A stretch of 64,000 nt of DNA, taken from Clostridium sp. GTDB lineage: Bacteria > Cyanobacteriota > Vampirovibrionia > Gastranaerophilales > Gastranaerophilaceae. Made by a program: the position numbers and the translations under genes. Location: assembly GCA_018362895.1 (NCBI GenBank), contig JAHALR010000002.1:124001-188000 (forward strand). The letters run 5' to 3'. Under the pieces are notes generated by a model. The model was not told the DNA's origin. It did not search any database and saw nothing but the letters and a program-made list of their open reading frames with translations. Shown here one piece after another: positions 37,842-46,014 of the stretch. The number at the start of each line of letters is the position of its first letter. Position 1 is the stretch's first letter.

Positions 37842-39878
37842 ATGGCTGTTGAAAGCAAAAATAAGATAAACCACATATCTGCGTATTCTTCAGTAAGACC
37901 GAATACGCCGTCTTCTTCTGCTTCATTATCTAAAATGACACCTGTTATTGTTCCGAAAAAAAGAGATTTATCTTTTTTATGTACACCTGAATTCAACAGG
38001 GCTGTTTCTGACAGATGCAGAGCTCTTTTCAATATGAATCTCAAAGAAAAGTTCATCAGTCCTAATATGACTGTTTCTGATTTTCATAAGCGTGTTGAAG
38101 GTATATCAAAAATTTCTGCATATATAGCCAAAGATTCGGTGCTTTCGAGTTTGGGCATAGAATATAATGATATTGTGGAAGCCTTGAAGTTCTCTTCTAA
38201 ACATAATATTCCGATTGATTACAATTTTGATTCAAGAATAAATGCTCTTGAGAATTTAAGTTCTATGGGTGCAAATCCTCAAAATAATAAAATATTTAAA
38301 AAAATTGGTCAGGAACTGCTCAAGGGGATAATCGTTTATAATGAAGACAATGTATCAGTTTTTGACGAACTGTCTCTTGAAAATATGAGAAAGCTGATGA
38401 GAAGCAGAACACTTGCTCCTGTAAGAAAAAAGATGGATTCTGATCTTATTATTTCTTTTTTAAAAAGCAAAGATAGCTCTGTAATCGTAAAAGAAAATAT
38501 TGAAAAGCTTGAAGCAATTTTGAAAAATCAAGAATATTCTTTTTTGAAAGACTGCCCTTCTCTCAAACCATCTTTGCTTTTATATGGTGGTGATTTGAAC
38601 AAATTTATGTCAAAGGTAAAAGAGATACATTCATCCCTCGGAAAAAATCAAAAGCTTCTTTTTTCACTAAACCCTGAGACGAATGTTGTTTTTATCAAGT
38701 CTCGAAACATTTATGAAGGCGGGCTTGAAACAGCTGTTTCTCAACGTTATGACAAAGCTTTTAATCTTGTTGCTGAGGAAAGAAGCATATCAGGTCTCAA
38801 TTCTGCGGGGAAAAAAACACTTAATGCTTATATAATGGACAAGACAGGGCATGCGGAATACAACATCAGACAGATTTATGACAAGGTGCACAAAAGCTGG
38901 ATTTTGACAGATTGGATAAAACGAATAAAAAATCAGCAGGGTAAAGTAGTTGAGACTGAAGTTTTGCAGCTTTCAAATGTAGCTGGTGTTTATAATATAA
39001 AAAAAATAGATGCAAACCGAAAAATCCAAACATTGAGCAGTGCTGTAAAAAACAATAAGGGTACAATTATTGAAAAAAAATTGGTATCACCTTTGGGCGA
39101 TAGAACTTTTTACAAATTTTTTAAATCATCGGATGGAAAGCGAGAGCAGTTTTCATATGTAATAAAAGATAAAGACGGAAAAGTTCTAGCCAGCAAAGAA
39201 AGTCTTTTCCGCCGCCTGTCTTCGTCTCTTGCTTTATCCGTGGTGAATGGAGAAAAATACAAAATTGAATATTTCAAAGATGAGATACATATATTTGATG
39301 AAAAAAATGCTCAAAAAACAGTTTTAGACTTAAGAAAACTGGTAGCAAAAGGTCAAAAGTCTCATTTGGGGCTTCTTAAAAAGCTTTCTGCTCCTGAATT
39401 GATTGCTGTCAGCAAAAATGCAAAGTATTTAGATTCGATAAAAGAAAAAGATTCTTATTATCTTATTGGTGCTGATGAAATAGCATGTTCTGCAAATAGG
39501 TTTGTTTTTGAACATGAACTTGGACATGCCAAGGATTCTGCTGTTGAATCTTTTCAATCTGTTATAAATGATGGCAAAAAGTCTGTATTAGAAATGAAAA
39601 GAAAATTTACCTCAGATATCAAGCTTCAAAAAATATTTAAAGCTGAAAAAAATCGATTTATGAAGGCATATCCTTTAAAAATAAGGCATATTGCAGGTTA
39701 TTTTGTAAATGAAAACATTAATTCTCCTTTGATAAAAGGACTTTCTGAGGCGGTTGCTGAGATTAATGCTATTATAAATTCTCCTTATCCACCTAAATGG
39801 ATTATGGGAAGAGGACACCTGCTTCAAGAAAATTTTCCCAGAACAATTGCTTATCTTTTGAAAAAGTACAAATTATAA
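37842..39878 (+). CDS. Unknown 678-residue protein with HELGH zinc-protease motif
   Basis: No known family over most of its length. The C-terminal part carries HELGHAKDSA with zinc ligands His558 and His562 and Glu559, followed about 75 residues later by GLSEAVAEINAII, whose Glu (636 or 640) could be the third ligand. That HELGHxxD...E arrangement recalls the lethal-factor-like (ATLF) gluzincin domain used in toxins. The first 540 residues include Lys-rich helical segments and a beta-rich middle (about 350-500, e.g. QQGKVVETEVLQLSNVAGV). There is no signal peptide, and the N-terminus is Ser-rich and disordered. AAAGG precedes the ATG. It may act inside the cell, or be an effector exported by a non-Sec route. 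Confidence 0.65.
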   Translation: MAVESKNKINHISAYSSVRPNTPSSSASLSKMTPVIVPKKRDLSFLCTPEFNRAVSDRCRALFNMNLKEKFISPNMTVSDFHKRVEGISKISAYIAKDSVLSSLGIEYNDIVEALKFSSKHNIPIDYNFDSRINALENLSSMGANPQNNKIFKKIGQELLKGIIVYNEDNVSVFDELSLENMRKLMRSRTLAPVRKKMDSDLIISFLKSKDSSVIVKENIEKLEAILKNQEYSFLKDCPSLKPSLLLYGGDLNKFMSKVKEIHSSLGKNQKLLFSLNPETNVVFIKSRNIYEGGLETAVSQRYDKAFNLVAEERSISGLNSAGKKTLNAYIMDKTGHAEYNIRQIYDKVHKSWILTDWIKRIKNQQGKVVETEVLQLSNVAGVYNIKKIDANRKIQTLSSAVKNNKGTIIEKKLVSPLGDRTFYKFFKSSDGKREQFSYVIKDKDGKVLASKESLFRRLSSSLALSVVNGEKYKIEYFKDEIHIFDEKNAQKTVLDLRKLVAKGQKSHLGLLKKLSAPELIAVSKNAKYLDSIKEKDSYYLIGADEIACSANRFVFEHELGHAKDSAVESFQSVINDGKKSVLEMKRKFTSDIKLQKIFKAEKNRFMKAYPLKIRHIAGYFVNENINSPLIKGLSEAVAEINAIINSPYPPKWIMGRGHLLQENFPRTIAYLLKKYKL

Positions 39879-39916
39879 AAAAGACATCGAACGCTTTAGG
39901 TTCAATGTCTTTTTTG
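39878..39916 (+). terminator. Terminator of the HELGH protein gene
   Basis: AAAAAAGACATCGAAC pairs with GTTCAATGTCTTTTTT around a short loop and ends in T residues; the A tract on the other side makes it usable for the convergent YtxH gene too. Confidence 0.8.
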
Positions 39917-39930
39917 TTAAACATTTCAGA

Positions 39931-40191
39931 TTAAGCTTCTTTTTGTTTGTTAATCATATCCTGAATTTTGCCCATGATATCATCACCTTTTTTCTGCATT
40001 TCAGATACGATATCTTCAGCTTTCCCCTGGATTTCTTTTACTGTTTTTTCAGCTTTGTTTTTCAATTCTTCAGAATTTTTTGCTAACATTTCACGGGTTT
40101 CTTCACCTGATTGTGGAGCAAGTAAAAGACCCATTACTGCACCGACAACACCGCCTACTATAAAACCAGCTAAAAATTTTCCTGTTGACAT
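39931..40191 (-). CDS. YtxH-domain protein
   Basis: 86 residues. A glycine-rich membrane segment (FLAGFIVGGVVGAVMGLLLA) is followed by APQSGEETREML, the YtxH signature, and a long amphipathic Lys/Glu coiled-coil tail. YtxH proteins are small membrane or envelope-associated stress proteins without a settled activity. AGGAGAAAAATT precedes the ATG. A paralogue lies at 40704-41015. Confidence 0.85.
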   Translation of the reverse strand: MSTGKFLAGFIVGGVVGAVMGLLLAPQSGEETREMLAKNSEELKNKAEKTVKEIQGKAEDIVSEMQKKGDDIMGKIQDMINKQKEA

Positions 40192-40330
40192 AATTTTTCT
40201 CCTTTGACGTTTTGAATATTATTGCATTCTATTGATTATTTACATTAAATACCCGGATTGTCATCAAACTAATCAGTTATACGGGTGTATATTATACAAT
40301 ATTTACAAATTATAACATTAGTATAATAGA

Positions 40331-40690
40331 TTATTTTCTTCTAAAAAGGTTGAATGCAGAAAAGAAACCTTTCATGAATCCGCCTTGTAAAAATTTGAAT
40401 TTATCGGCAAACATAGAGAAAAATCCAAGAACAGTAGCAAAGATTTTTTTTGCTGTTGTAATCTGGTTATTTGCATTTTGTGCAAAAGTGTTGACGTTTG
40501 TCATCGTTTCTTTTAATTCACCAAGAATAGGTTCAATTTCTTTTTTTACAATCGATGTGGTTTCATCCAGATTTTTTGTAAGCAATGTTAGCTCTATCAA
40601 AAATTTAATGCAGTAAACAGTCAATGCAATAACTGCTGCAATACAAACCAGAACGAGTATTATAAGGCTTATCGTAAGTGTTGTAGACAT
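40331..40690 (-). CDS. DUF948-like membrane protein
   Basis: 119 residues. The N-terminal membrane helix (about 5-30) is followed by a helical stretch with the DUF948 pattern TKNLDETTSIVKKEIEPILGELKETMTNV divided over two turns, then a hydrophobic C-terminus ending in FNLFRRK. DUF948 genes commonly sit next to ytxH genes, as here. AGGAGAACAAT precedes the ATG. Its start is 13 bases after the preceding ytxH gene, so they form one operon. Confidence 0.75.
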   Translation of the reverse strand: MSTTLTISLIILVLVCIAAVIALTVYCIKFLIELTLLTKNLDETTSIVKKEIEPILGELKETMTNVNTFAQNANNQITTAKKIFATVLGFFSMFADKFKFLQGGFMKGFFSAFNLFRRK

Positions 40691-40703
40691 ATTGTTCTCC
40701 TAA

Positions 40704-41015
40704 TTAGTTGAAGTCGTATGACTTATCTTCCATTTCTTTAGCTTTTGCCATTTGTTTTGCTTTTATGTGTTCATTAATTTTGTTGTATTGTTTTTCGAGT
40801 TTATATTTCATCATATCCAGAGACTCAAGAGCCTGTTTTTTTGCTTCTTTGATTTCTGGTGCATGTTTTTGTGCAAAATCATTAACAAAATTTTTCACGT
40901 CTTCTCTTGTTTCTTGACCGGATTTTGGTGCGTACAAAATAGCAGCAACAACACCGCCTACTACTCCTGCCAAGAGTCCGAGACCAAAGCTTATAGAATT
41001 ATCATCTTTTGACAT
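40704..41015 (-). CDS. YtxH-domain protein, second copy
   Basis: 103 residues, GLGLLAGVVGGVVAAILYAP followed by KSGQETREDVKNFV, the same signature as the copy at 39931. The coiled-coil tail is longer and more basic. It leads the small operon with the DUF948 gene. AGGAGAAGATT precedes the ATG. Confidence 0.85.
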   Translation of the reverse strand: MSKDDNSISFGLGLLAGVVGGVVAAILYAPKSGQETREDVKNFVNDFAQKHAPEIKEAKKQALESLDMMKYKLEKQYNKINEHIKAKQMAKAKEMEDKSYDFN

Positions 41016-41161
41016 AATCTTCTCCTTGCTGTATTTAACCTATTGAAAATAGTATATCATTATTTGGTGATTTTTACACTACTAAAAGGGCTAAATAGAA
41101 AATAAAATAAATTACTTGAAAAAGAATTTTTATTTGATATATTTTTATTAAAGCTATTTAT

Positions 41162-41235
41162 GGCGGGTGTCGTCAAGTGGTTAAGACCTCGGATTGTGGT
41201 TCCGATATACATGGGTTCGAATCCCATCATCCGCC
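41162..41235 (+). tRNA. tRNA-His (GTG anticodon)
   Basis: Acceptor GCGGGTG (41163-41169) pairs with CATCCGC (41228-41234), with the extra G at position -1 (41162) opposite C73 (41235), the identity mark of tRNA-His. The anticodon stem TCGGA/TCCGA frames the loop TTGTGGT with GTG at 41196-41198. The T arm has GGTTCGAATCC. CCA is not encoded. Confidence 0.95.
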
Positions 41236-41249
41236 CATTTTAACAAATT

Positions 41250-41269
41250 GCACCTTAGGGTGCTTTTTT
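41250..41269 (+). terminator. Terminator of tRNA-His
   Basis: GCACC-TTAG-GGTGC hairpin followed by TTTTTT, about 15 bases downstream of the tRNA. It also abuts the end of the response-regulator gene. Confidence 0.8.
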
Positions 41270-41270
41270 G

Positions 41271-41969
41271 TTAGGAATCTTTTTGAATGTTTAACATTCT
41301 ATAACCTATACCTATATGTGTAATAATATAGTCAGAAGCATTAAGCTTTTTTCTTAAATTTGTTACAAAAACTCTGAGAGAGAGTTGTGAATCACATCCG
41401 TTTTCGTCTTTCCATATTTCTTGTTTTATGTGGTTGTGGGTTAATACTTTTCCTATATTCCGGGAAAGAAGACATAGAAGCTTGTATTCTATTGCTGTCA
41501 AATGAACTATGCTATCGTCAACATAAACACAGCCTGTGTCATAATCGATTTTCAAATTGCCGTTTGTAAAAATATTATTTTGAGGTTCTGCTTGTGTACT
41601 TTGGAGCTTGTGGCGTAAAGCAACACGCACTCGCGCAAGAAGTTCTTCTGTATTGAACGGCTTTGTCAAGAAATCATCTGCCCCTGCATCCAGTGCAGTA
41701 ATTTTGTCCTGATTATCTGTTCTTGCACTGACAATTATAATGGGCACAAGTGAAAATGAACGGATTTTTTTTATAACCTCGATGCCATCCATATCAGGCA
41801 ACCCGAGATCAAGGATCACAACATCAGGATTGTGTGAAGTTGTTTTTAAAATTCCGTCTTTTGCATTAGATGAAATTAAATAATCATAATCAAAAATTTC
41901 AAGGGTTGTTCCTATAAGATTCTGAATAGCTTTGTCATCTTCAATTACAAGAATTTTACCTTTATTCAT
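41271..41969 (-). CDS. KdpE-like OmpR-family response regulator
   Basis: 232 residues. The receiver domain has the acidic pair in VIEDDKAIQ, the phosphorylated Asp54 in PDVVILDLGLPDMDG, and the Lys in DDFLTKPFNTEELLARV. The C-terminal winged helix ends DYIITHIGIGYRM. It is the partner of the sensor kinase just upstream, whose stop overlaps its start by 8 bases. An exact 11-bp tandem repeat at 43430-43451, the kind of site OmpR/PhoB/KdpE regulators bind, lies in the divergent region facing a potassium-transporter operon. Confidence 0.88.
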   Translation of the reverse strand: MNKGKILVIEDDKAIQNLIGTTLEIFDYDYLISSNAKDGILKTTSHNPDVVILDLGLPDMDGIEVIKKIRSFSLVPIIIVSARTDNQDKITALDAGADDFLTKPFNTEELLARVRVALRHKLQSTQAEPQNNIFTNGNLKIDYDTGCVYVDDSIVHLTAIEYKLLCLLSRNIGKVLTHNHIKQEIWKDENGCDSQLSLRVFVTNLRKKLNASDYIITHIGIGYRMLNIQKDS

Positions 41970-43377
41970 TTTCTTTCTCCATATCTGATTTTATATCAAA
42001 TGAAAAAATTGTTCCGCTGGGTTTGTTATCTGTGATGTTAAATTTTCCGTGATGGGCTTCCACAACTGCCTTGCATAAGGCAAGTCCAAGCCCTAACCCC
42101 CGTCTTGAGTCTGCAATTTTGTTGTTTACTGTATAAAACATTTCGAAAATCTTTGCTTTGTCTTCATCACTGATTCCCAAACCTTCATCAATAACAGATA
42201 TTTCAAGGTTATTGTTTACTGCCCGTGCTTTGATTGTAATGTTTGTACCTTCCGGTGAATATTTCATTGCATTGTCAACAAGGTTGAATATAACCTGTGA
42301 AATCAAACGGCTGTCCATATAGGCTGAGAGTGTTTCATTTTCTATGTCAGTATGAATAAAAAATTTTTCTTTTTTTCTGCCCAAATGGCTTATGGCATCT
42401 CTTATTACATCTGAGATATATTCGGATTCTTTGTTCAGTTTGATTTCATTTTTGTCAAATCTTGTTATTGCAAGTAAATTTTCAACAAGATTCAAAAGCC
42501 AGATAGAATCGTCATAAATGTCAGTATAAATATGCTGTTTTTTGTCTTCTGATAAAATATTTGAGTTTTTCATAAGGATTTGTGCAAACCCTGAAATCCC
42601 TGTCAAGGGGGTTCTCAAGTCATGAGAAATTGCTCTCAAGAGAGTTGAGCGCAATTCTTCCTGTTTGTTTTTTATTATTAATTCGTTTTTGGAACGTAAA
42701 ATATCTTCTTTTTCTTTTATAAGCTGAATTTCTCTAATCATTGCATCTTTTTGTTTTTGATTAACTATTGCTATAAAATAAACAAAGCCGAAAAGAATTA
42801 AAAATATAATAGGATATCCGCTGAAATGCATTTTTAAAGAAAAATGAGGCTCTGTTAGAAAATAATCCAGAACTAATAATAAAACGATAGAAATTATAAG
42901 TCCTGTATATGAAAATATAGAGAATTTGAACTGTTTGTTTTCTTCATGTCCGAAATAAATCTTTTGTGCTTTGTCAGGGATAATATAAATTTCTATATCA
43001 GGAGAATATTTGATAATTTTATCCACAAAATTTGGCGGGGTAAAAAGCCTGTTGGATTTATATCCTGATCTACCGAGGATAATTTTTGTAACCTGACTTT
43101 TTTTGGCATATTCAGAAACCTGAAAGGCAATATCTTCACCGTTTAGAGTCACAATTTTTGCGCCTTTTGCTCTTGCAAATTCTGTATTTCTCTGTAATCT
43201 CAATTCATTGTCTTCGGACATTTTTCTCGCTGTATTAATATATAATGCGGTAAAATCCGCATCAAAAACTTTTGCCATTCGAGATGCCGTGTCAATGACT
43301 TTTTTATTTGACGGTGATGAAGACAAACATACGAGAATATGGTCTTTGCTTGCTTTTGGGCTGTCTAATTCTTTCAT
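41962..43377 (-). CDS. KdpD-like sensor histidine kinase lacking the KdpD domain
   Basis: 471 residues. The N-terminal 135 residues are the universal-stress-protein domain typical of the middle of KdpD (HILVCLSSSPSNKKVID, KIILGRSGYKSNRLF). Two membrane helices follow (about 151-173 and 185-206), then a coiled coil and the kinase core with the phospho-acceptor His252 in RAISHDLRTPLTG, the N box NLVDNAMKYS, and the glycine boxes DEGLGIS and GLGLGLAL. The 210-residue N-terminal KdpD domain with its Walker motif, two of the four membrane helices and the GAF region of full KdpD are absent. No kdpFABC is nearby; a Trk/Ktr transporter is encoded divergently. There is no Shine-Dalgarno. Confidence 0.85.
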   Translation of the reverse strand: MKELDSPKASKDHILVCLSSSPSNKKVIDTASRMAKVFDADFTALYINTARKMSEDNELRLQRNTEFARAKGAKIVTLNGEDIAFQVSEYAKKSQVTKIILGRSGYKSNRLFTPPNFVDKIIKYSPDIEIYIIPDKAQKIYFGHEENKQFKFSIFSYTGLIISIVLLLVLDYFLTEPHFSLKMHFSGYPIIFLILFGFVYFIAIVNQKQKDAMIREIQLIKEKEDILRSKNELIIKNKQEELRSTLLRAISHDLRTPLTGISGFAQILMKNSNILSEDKKQHIYTDIYDDSIWLLNLVENLLAITRFDKNEIKLNKESEYISDVIRDAISHLGRKKEKFFIHTDIENETLSAYMDSRLISQVIFNLVDNAMKYSPEGTNITIKARAVNNNLEISVIDEGLGISDEDKAKIFEMFYTVNNKIADSRRGLGLGLALCKAVVEAHHGKFNITDNKPSGTIFSFDIKSDMEKENE

Positions 43378-43383
43378 AATCAG

Positions 43384-43392
43384 ATGATAGCA
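43384..43392 (-). promoter_or_regulatory. Extended -10 element of the sensor kinase gene, leaderless type
   Basis: Minus strand TGC-TATCAT (43392-43384), then CTGATT and the ATG at 43377. This is the same element and spacing as at the WG-repeat gene (56006-56014). Confidence 0.5.
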
Positions 43393-43429
43393 TAAAGTGA
43401 TATAAAAATAGGATTAATGTTTTTTAATC

Positions 43430-43451
43430 GGCGTTAAGATGGCGTTAAGAT
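43430..43451. promoter_or_regulatory. Exact 11-bp tandem repeat, candidate response-regulator site
   Basis: GGCGTTAAGAT occurs twice in direct succession. Eleven bases is one helical turn, the spacing at which dimers of OmpR/PhoB/KdpE-type regulators bind side by side. The repeat lies 13 bases upstream of the -35 box of the potassium operon and about 50 bases upstream of the kinase promoter, so it could govern both. Confidence 0.6.
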
Positions 43452-43464
43452 TTTATTTTTGCAC

Positions 43465-43493
43465 TTGAAAAGTGTAATAAACACATTTAATAT
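43465..43493 (+). promoter_or_regulatory. Promoter of the unknown-gene/potassium-transporter operon
   Basis: TTGAAA (43465-43470), a 17-base spacer and TAATAT (43488-43493). Its predicted start near 43500 leaves a leader of about 60 bases that includes the Shine-Dalgarno and hairpin described separately. Confidence 0.55.
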
Positions 43494-43523
43494 GTCAGAA
43501 CAAAGACAGTTATCTGAAATCTT

Positions 43524-43562
43524 AAGGAGGATTCTTTCTTTTATAGAAAGAAAAATAAAATG
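43524..43562 (+). promoter_or_regulatory. Shine-Dalgarno, hairpin and start codon of the 43560 gene
   Basis: A perfect AAGGAGG (43524-43530) is 29 bases from the ATG at 43560, too far to work. Between them TTCTTTCT (43532-43539) pairs with AGAAAGAA (43545-43552) around TTTAT. With this hairpin folded, the remaining spacer is 1 + 7 = 8 bases, the optimal distance. No start codon lies closer to the Shine-Dalgarno. Confidence 0.6.
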
Positions 43563-44249
43563 TCAATTACAGTTAATAAAATAAATTCACTTAATATTAA
43601 TAACAACAATAATCAAAAAAATAAAACACGCTTTTCAACAAAAGCTGCTGCAACAGCCGGAAGTTTGATAGGTTTGAGCGCAGCTGCTGTTTGCATCGGA
43701 AGAGCAAGAGGCCTCAAAGTTCCGTCTTCTTTTAAGACAAAAGAATTTGTTGATATTTTCAAAAAAATGGAATTTAATGAAAAAGATGTTATAGCTCTTG
43801 CTTCATCCTCAATTGCAGGAGGCTTTGCCGGCGGTGTTTTGACTGATAAAAAGAATACAAAAGCTAAAGCCAAAGAAGGTATTGTTCAGCTTGTCGGCAA
43901 TTACATTTTTCCCAGCCTTTTTGTTGGTTTGGGAATGAAATTGAATAAAATTCTTTTTTCAAAATATAAGTTTCCTCCTGTGACAAAAGCAATTCAATTT
44001 GCATTTGGTACAGCAGGTTTTATTTCAGGTGTTTTTGTCGGAAATAAGGCTTCTCAAGTTATAAACAAAAATATCTTTAAGGAAGATTCTTACAGAAAAC
44101 TTAACTGGAAAGATTGGGCTGTTCAAGCGGACAATGTCTGTCTTGTTACTTCAATGGCTGCTCCCGGAACAAATGTTGCAAAAGCTGCTTCGAAAATTAT
44201 TCCCTTCGCTCATATAATTCCGGGTTATTGCGTTGGTACAAAAAATTAG
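43560..44249 (+). CDS. Unknown membrane protein in the potassium-transporter operon
   Basis: 229 residues, not recognised. An Asn-rich start (NSLNINNNNNQKNK) precedes several glycine-rich hydrophobic segments: AAATAGSLIGLSAAAVCIG, SSSIAGGFAGGVL, IVQLVGNYIFPSLFVGLG and AFGTAGFISGVFVGN. The segments look like membrane helices with GxxxG packing. The gene is 17 bases ahead of the potassium transporter gene and likely translated with it; an accessory role for that transporter is possible but not shown. Its ribosome site is separated from the ATG by a hairpin. Confidence 0.6.
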   Translation: MSITVNKINSLNINNNNNQKNKTRFSTKAAATAGSLIGLSAAAVCIGRARGLKVPSSFKTKEFVDIFKKMEFNEKDVIALASSSIAGGFAGGVLTDKKNTKAKAKEGIVQLVGNYIFPSLFVGLGMKLNKILFSKYKFPPVTKAIQFAFGTAGFISGVFVGNKASQVINKNIFKEDSYRKLNWKDWAVQADNVCLVTSMAAPGTNVAKAASKIIPFAHIIPGYCVGTKN

Positions 44250-44266
44250 ACTAAAAAAATAAAGAT

Positions 44267-45559
44267 ATGTTTTACGATAAAAATGAACTTAATCCATTTA
44301 AAGTAATAGTGTTTGGTTTTTTAGGGTACGCTCTTATCGGTTTAATATTGATTTCTTTGCCGTTTGCCCAAAAAACTAATGTAAGTTTGGTAGACAATTT
44401 GTTTAATATTGCTTCGGCACTTTCTACAACAGGTTTAACAACGGGTAATATTTCAGATATTTATACAATCTGGGGACATATAATTTTGTTGGCTATGATA
44501 CAACTTGGTGCAATAGGTTATATGACTTTGACTTCGTTTTTTATTCTTTCAAGAAGCGATAATATCTCCAGCCGAAGAGTAAAAATTTTGTCAGCTGAGT
44601 TTCCTTTACCGGAGGATTTTGATGTAAAAAGGTTTGTTAAAAATATAGTTATATATACTTTTGGTGTTGAGTTTATAGGAACATTACTTTTGTACTGGCA
44701 GTTTTTGAAAAGCGGTGTAGAACAACCTTTTTGGCATGCTTTTTTTCATTCTGTATCTGCTTTTGCAACAGCTGGTTTTAGTCTTTTCCCCGATAGCCTG
44801 ATGCAATTCAGGGGAAATATTGCTGTTAATCTTATTATTATATTTTTATGTTATTCCGGTGCCATAGGTTTTATTGTTTCAATGGATATTTATAGAAAAT
44901 TGAGCGGAAAAAGTAAGGAAATAACTCTTACCTCTAAAATTATTGTGATAATAACAGCGCTTGTAGCTGTAATTGGAACATTGATATATAGTTTTGCAGA
45001 ACACTCAGGGTTGTTAACTTCTTTTTTCCAGATTATGTCAGCATCAACAACTGCCGGATTTAATACGGTTGATCTTTCTCAATTATCCAAAGCTTCTTTA
45101 TTCTTGATAATTCTGGCAATGATAATTGGTGCATCTCCTTCGGGTACAGGAGGCGGTATTAAAACAACTTCAGTTTCGGTTCTGCTCGGTATCATAGGCA
45201 GTGTAATAAATGGACATCCCGAAAAAATCACCTTTTTGAATAAACGTATTCCTGAAAACAGAGTTATGACAGCGGTAGCAACAGCAACAACTTATGTCAT
45301 TATTTTATCATTGTGTACACTTTTGGTATGTCTGTGTGATAATCATAATTTTTTGGAATTATACTTTGAAACCGCATCTGCTCTGGGCACTGTCGGTCTG
45401 AGTATCGGGGTTACACCTTCATTGTCAGATGCTGCAAAATTAATTTTGTCAACTGCAATGTTTTTAGGTAGACTCGGTCCGTTAACTCTTGGCATTGCAT
45501 TTTTCAGAATCAAGAGAAGCAATAGAATTGTTCAAAGCAAGTGTGATGTTGCTGTTTAG
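44267..45559 (+). CDS. Trk/Ktr-type potassium transporter membrane subunit
   Basis: 430 residues with about eight membrane helices and four pore-loop repeats. The selectivity-filter blocks are STTGLTTGN, ATAGFSLFP, TTAGFNTVD and GTVGLSIGV, each with the filter glycine. SPSGTGGGIKTTSV, a conserved Ktr/Trk block, is also present. The length favours KtrB over the longer TrkH. Its cytosolic gating partner (KtrA/TrkA, a RCK protein) is not in the window. The gene lies opposite the KdpDE-like pair, suggesting regulation by that system. Confidence 0.92.
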   Translation: MFYDKNELNPFKVIVFGFLGYALIGLILISLPFAQKTNVSLVDNLFNIASALSTTGLTTGNISDIYTIWGHIILLAMIQLGAIGYMTLTSFFILSRSDNISSRRVKILSAEFPLPEDFDVKRFVKNIVIYTFGVEFIGTLLLYWQFLKSGVEQPFWHAFFHSVSAFATAGFSLFPDSLMQFRGNIAVNLIIIFLCYSGAIGFIVSMDIYRKLSGKSKEITLTSKIIVIITALVAVIGTLIYSFAEHSGLLTSFFQIMSASTTAGFNTVDLSQLSKASLFLIILAMIIGASPSGTGGGIKTTSVSVLLGIIGSVINGHPEKITFLNKRIPENRVMTAVATATTYVIILSLCTLLVCLCDNHNFLELYFETASALGTVGLSIGVTPSLSDAAKLILSTAMFLGRLGPLTLGIAFFRIKRSNRIVQSKCDVAV

Positions 45560-45567
45560 AAGTTGAT

Positions 45568-45990
45568 TTAATATTTTGTACCCACGGTTTTACAAACTTC
45601 AGGATTGTTGAAATATTTTAAAAAGACAACCTCTTCATGTCCTCCAACAACAGGCATTGCTCCTATGTTTGCAGAGTGTTTTGTGTCAGGCGTTATCATT
45701 GCGTTGAGATATTCCTGAAGCTGCTTAGGTGAAAAAAGACAGGTTGTAACGTTTTTACCTCTGAGCCATTCATTTGTTTCTACATAGATACATCTTTCAC
45801 TTCCGTCTTGCATATATCCTTTGATTTCATAGGTACTGTTTGAGTTGTAGCTTACATTATATTTCGTTTCTGTGTATGGTATACATTGAGAAAAGTTTCT
45901 TTTGAATTCATCAGAATATTTTGAACCTGCCGCAATAGCAGGATAAACAAAAAATGAACTAATAATGATTGTAAAAAGTGTCTTTTTCAT
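45568..45990 (-). CDS. Unknown secreted protein
   Basis: 140 residues. Starts MKKTLFTIIISSFFVYPAIA, a clear Sec signal peptide, followed by AAGSKYSDEF. The mature part has five Cys (for example FSQCIPYTE, ERCIYVE, TTCLFSPK, EVCKTVG), probably in disulphides. It is not recognised otherwise. The start is ATG 45990; a GTG one codon upstream is in frame. It has no Shine-Dalgarno, but an extended -10 lies seven bases upstream. It converges on the transporter gene with an 8-base gap. Confidence 0.65.
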   Translation of the reverse strand: MKKTLFTIIISSFFVYPAIAAGSKYSDEFKRNFSQCIPYTETKYNVSYNSNSTYEIKGYMQDGSERCIYVETNEWLRGKNVTTCLFSPKQLQEYLNAMITPDTKHSANIGAMPVVGGHEEVVFLKYFNNPEVCKTVGTKY

Positions 45991-45997
45991 CACATAT

Positions 45998-46006
45998 ATA
46001 ATAACA
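45998..46006 (-). promoter_or_regulatory. Extended -10 element of the 45990 gene, leaderless type
   Basis: Minus strand TGT-TATTAT (46006-45998), seven bases before the ATG at 45990, and no Shine-Dalgarno in between. Confidence 0.45.
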
Positions 46007-46014
46007 CATGATGT

